From Kamptonema sp. UHCC 0994 (GTDB lineage: Bacteria; Cyanobacteriota; Cyanobacteriia; Cyanobacteriales; Microcoleaceae), in assembly GCF_029167235.1 (NCBI RefSeq), contig NZ_JARFTR010000156.1, positions 1 through 64,000 on the forward strand: a DNA stretch of 64,000 nt, written 5' to 3'. The notes below the pieces were generated by a model. It was not told where the DNA came from, made no database searches, and saw nothing but the letters and a program-made list of their open reading frames with translations. Below are positions 62,327-64,000 of this stretch, in pieces. The position numbers and the translations under genes were made by a program. Each line of letters starts with the position of its first letter. Within the stretch, counting starts at the first letter, position 1.

Positions 62327-64000
62327 ATGCTGACAATCTTCGAGGAGTTCTTTTCATCAGGTCAGTTTATCCCTCACGATCGCTACTACCTGTGGCAACC
62401 TCAACTGGTATGGCTCCACATTTTATCGAATTTGTCGATCGCGATCGCCTATTTCTCAATTCCAGCGATATTAATCTATTTCGTATACAAACACAGCGAT
62501 ATTCCGTTTCTCAGGATATTTATTTTATTCGGAGTATTTCTTATTCTCTCTGGCACAGGTCACTTGCTAGAAATTTGGACGCTATGGTATCCGGTTTACT
62601 GGTTGAACATGGTTGAGCAAGCGATTACGGCCTTGGTTTCCTGTTACACGGCGATACAAATCGTAACGCTGCTGCCCAAATTTTTGGCTCTGAAGACTCC
62701 AGAACAATTAGAGGAAATCAACCAAAAATTAGAGCGCGAAATCGCTGAACGCCAGAAAGCAGAAGCAACTCTCAAAAATACAGAAATTACCAAGAGTTAC
62801 GCCTATGAGGAATTAGAAAGTCGGGTGCAAAAACGGACAGCAGAGCTAGTAGAAACTAATACAGTTTTAGAGAAAGAAATTAGAGAAAAAATTGCAGCAG
62901 AATCAGCTTTGAGAGAAAGTGAAATTCGCCTACGAAAACAACAAAATGGATTGCTAAAATTAGCTAAAAGCCCCAGTATTTATGAGGGGAATATCCAAGG
63001 AGCTTTGAGTGCAATTACCGAAGTGGCAGCTCTTACTCTGAGCATAGAAAGGGCTAGCGTATGGTTTTATAGCGAGGGTAAATCAGAGATTTACTGCGCG
63101 GATTTGTACGAAGTTACTCCCAACAGGCACAGCCAAGGCTTAAAACTTGCTGCTGCTGACTATCCAAACTATTTTCAAGGTTTAGAAATAGACCGAGTAA
63201 TTGTAGCAAACGACGCTCACACTCATCCACGAACTCAAGAGTTTAGCGAGTTATATTTAACTCCTCTGTCCATTACCTCCATGTTGGATGCTCCCATTAA
63301 TTTAAAGGGGCAAACTGTCGGAGTAATTTGTTTAGAACAGGTAGGAACGGTCAGAAATTGGGCAATTGAAGAACAGAATTTTAGCAGTTATTTAGCTTAT
63401 ATGACTTCTCTAGCAATGGAGTCACGCGATCGCAAACGGGCAGAATTAGCCTTGCGGGAGACAGCAGAACGAGAGAAAGCGATCGCATTTATGATGCAGC
63501 GAATGCGCCAAACCTTAGAAATTGAGAAGATTTTTAGCGCCGCTACTTCTGAACTGCGGCAAGCTATCAACTGCGATCGCGTTGGAGTTTACCGTTTCAA
63601 CCCGGACTGGAGTGGAAATTTCGTCGCTGAGTCAGTAGTATCAGGCTGGAAAGTGCTCTTAGAGTCAGAAATAAATCAGCGCCAGCTAACAGAAACAACT
63701 ATAGAAAAAGACGGTTGCGCGACCAAAACGTTAAGCATTATTGGTGAACCCATAGAAGATACTTACCTGCAAGAGAATCAAGGCGGCTTTTACCTGCAAA
63801 AAACATATTATCGCTCCGTTTCCGACATCTACAAAGCTGGATTTAATACCTGTTATATCGACCTCCTAGAGGAATTTCAGGCACGGGCTTACATCATCGT
63901 TCCTATCTTTTGTAGTAGTAAACTTTGGGGGCTGCTGGCAACTTATCAAAATTCAGATATTCGCGAATGGGGAGAAGCAGAAATTAAAATGGTAGTTCAA
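62327..64000 (+). CDS. ETR1-like membrane domain with GAF domains, hybrid sensor (partial)
   Basis: 558 codons, open to the window edge. Three N-terminal helices (about 28-110) align with the ethylene-binding domain of plant ETR1: SIAIAYFSIP, GTGHLLEIW. H79 matches ETR1 His69, but the copper ligand Cys65 is Ser75 and Asp25 is Asn35. A coiled coil (about 125-200) leads to a first GAF (about 225-370) and a second GAF (about 395-558) with SVSDIYKAGFNTCYIDLLEE: Cys509-Tyr510 at the cyanobacteriochrome chromophore position. A kinase or other output probably follows outside the window. The start is ATG 62327. Confidence 0.82.
   Translation, partial: MLTIFEEFFSSGQFIPHDRYYLWQPQLVWLHILSNLSIAIAYFSIPAILIYFVYKHSDIPFLRIFILFGVFLILSGTGHLLEIWTLWYPVYWLNMVEQAITALVSCYTAIQIVTLLPKFLALKTPEQLEEINQKLEREIAERQKAEATLKNTEITKSYAYEELESRVQKRTAELVETNTVLEKEIREKIAAESALRESEIRLRKQQNGLLKLAKSPSIYEGNIQGALSAITEVAALTLSIERASVWFYSEGKSEIYCADLYEVTPNRHSQGLKLAAADYPNYFQGLEIDRVIVANDAHTHPRTQEFSELYLTPLSITSMLDAPINLKGQTVGVICLEQVGTVRNWAIEEQNFSSYLAYMTSLAMESRDRKRAELALRETAEREKAIAFMMQRMRQTLEIEKIFSAATSELRQAINCDRVGVYRFNPDWSGNFVAESVVSGWKVLLESEINQRQLTETTIEKDGCATKTLSIIGEPIEDTYLQENQGGFYLQKTYYRSVSDIYKAGFNTCYIDLLEEFQARAYIIVPIFCSSKLWGLLATYQNSDIREWGEAEIKMVVQ

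Noticed and set aside
62302-62616. Open frame of 104 codons in + direction
   Set aside because: It overlaps the start of the ETR1-like sensor in another frame. The sensor frame has membrane helices, family motifs and stays open to 64000, so this one is a shadow.
1-64000. tRNA, tmRNA or rRNA genes
   Set aside because: No T-arm (GGTTCGAATCC-like) with matching acceptor stem and no conserved rRNA segment was seen by reading both strands; a covariance-model scan would be decisive.

Overview
This window is chromosomal DNA of a cyanobacterium, most likely a filamentous member of the Oscillatoriales group (inference). The HIP1 octamer GCGATCGC occurs throughout. Lineage markers include an FtsH2-type thylakoid protease, Ycf35 (DUF1257) with DUF2997 and a one-cluster ferredoxin, a pilB-pilT-pilC operon divergent from grpE-dnaK-dnaJ, a COP23 remnant, cyanobacteriochrome-like GAF domains and an ETR1-like sensor. 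No rRNA gene, tRNA gene, CRISPR array or intact transposase was seen.

Layout. 1-4 kb: ftsH, then an actin-like ParM/StbA-family gene with a small partner. 4.2-9.6 kb: accessory genes, namely a DUF4926 pair, a DUF433/DUF5615 toxin-antitoxin pair, a 1166-residue NACHT-HEAT protein and a BrnT-type toxin with its antitoxin. The stretch from 4194 to 9002 is bracketed by 29-bp direct repeats. 9.7-22.1 kb: a membrane coiled-coil protein, mgtE, a solute-binding protein, a type II restriction-modification pair, a NitT/TauT-type ABC transporter, an MFS transporter, a decayed antiporter-Usp gene and a ClC channel. 22.3-26.5 kb: two secreted RTX proteins, one with a metalloprotease-like domain and one with a CAP domain. 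26.6-38.9 kb: a COP23 remnant, an NB-ARC/TPR protein, a small palindromic mobile-like element, htpX, aspS, a Mo-nitrogenase C-terminal-like ORF with a decayed HD phosphohydrolase behind it, and an amylase. 39.4-44.1 kb: a PAS/GAF/GGDEF diguanylate cyclase and an ExbB/ExbD pair. 44.3-50.2 kb: grpE-dnaK-dnaJ-tusA-rsgA on the minus strand. 50.8-56 kb: pilB-pilT-pilC and an unknown gene. 56.1-57.2 kb: a predicted nuclease-HEPN protein between short direct repeats. 57.5-61.5 kb: DUF2997, Ycf35, ferredoxin and small membrane or unknown genes. 62.3-64 kb: an ETR1-like hybrid sensor that runs off the end.

Three themes stand out. First, several defence-like units (NACHT-HEAT, NB-ARC-TPR, restriction-modification, nuclease-HEPN, three small toxin or toxin-like pairs) are scattered among housekeeping genes, and two of them lie between short HIP1-containing direct repeats. 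Second, two large sensors carry GAF domains with the conserved cysteine of bilin-binding cyanobacteriochromes; one ends in a GGDEF domain with a degenerate inhibitory site, the other begins with an ethylene-receptor-like membrane domain that lacks the copper-ligand cysteine. Third, the intergenic DNA is full of dispersed palindromes, MITE-like inverted repeats and short tandem repeats, one of which has entered the coding sequence of rsgA.
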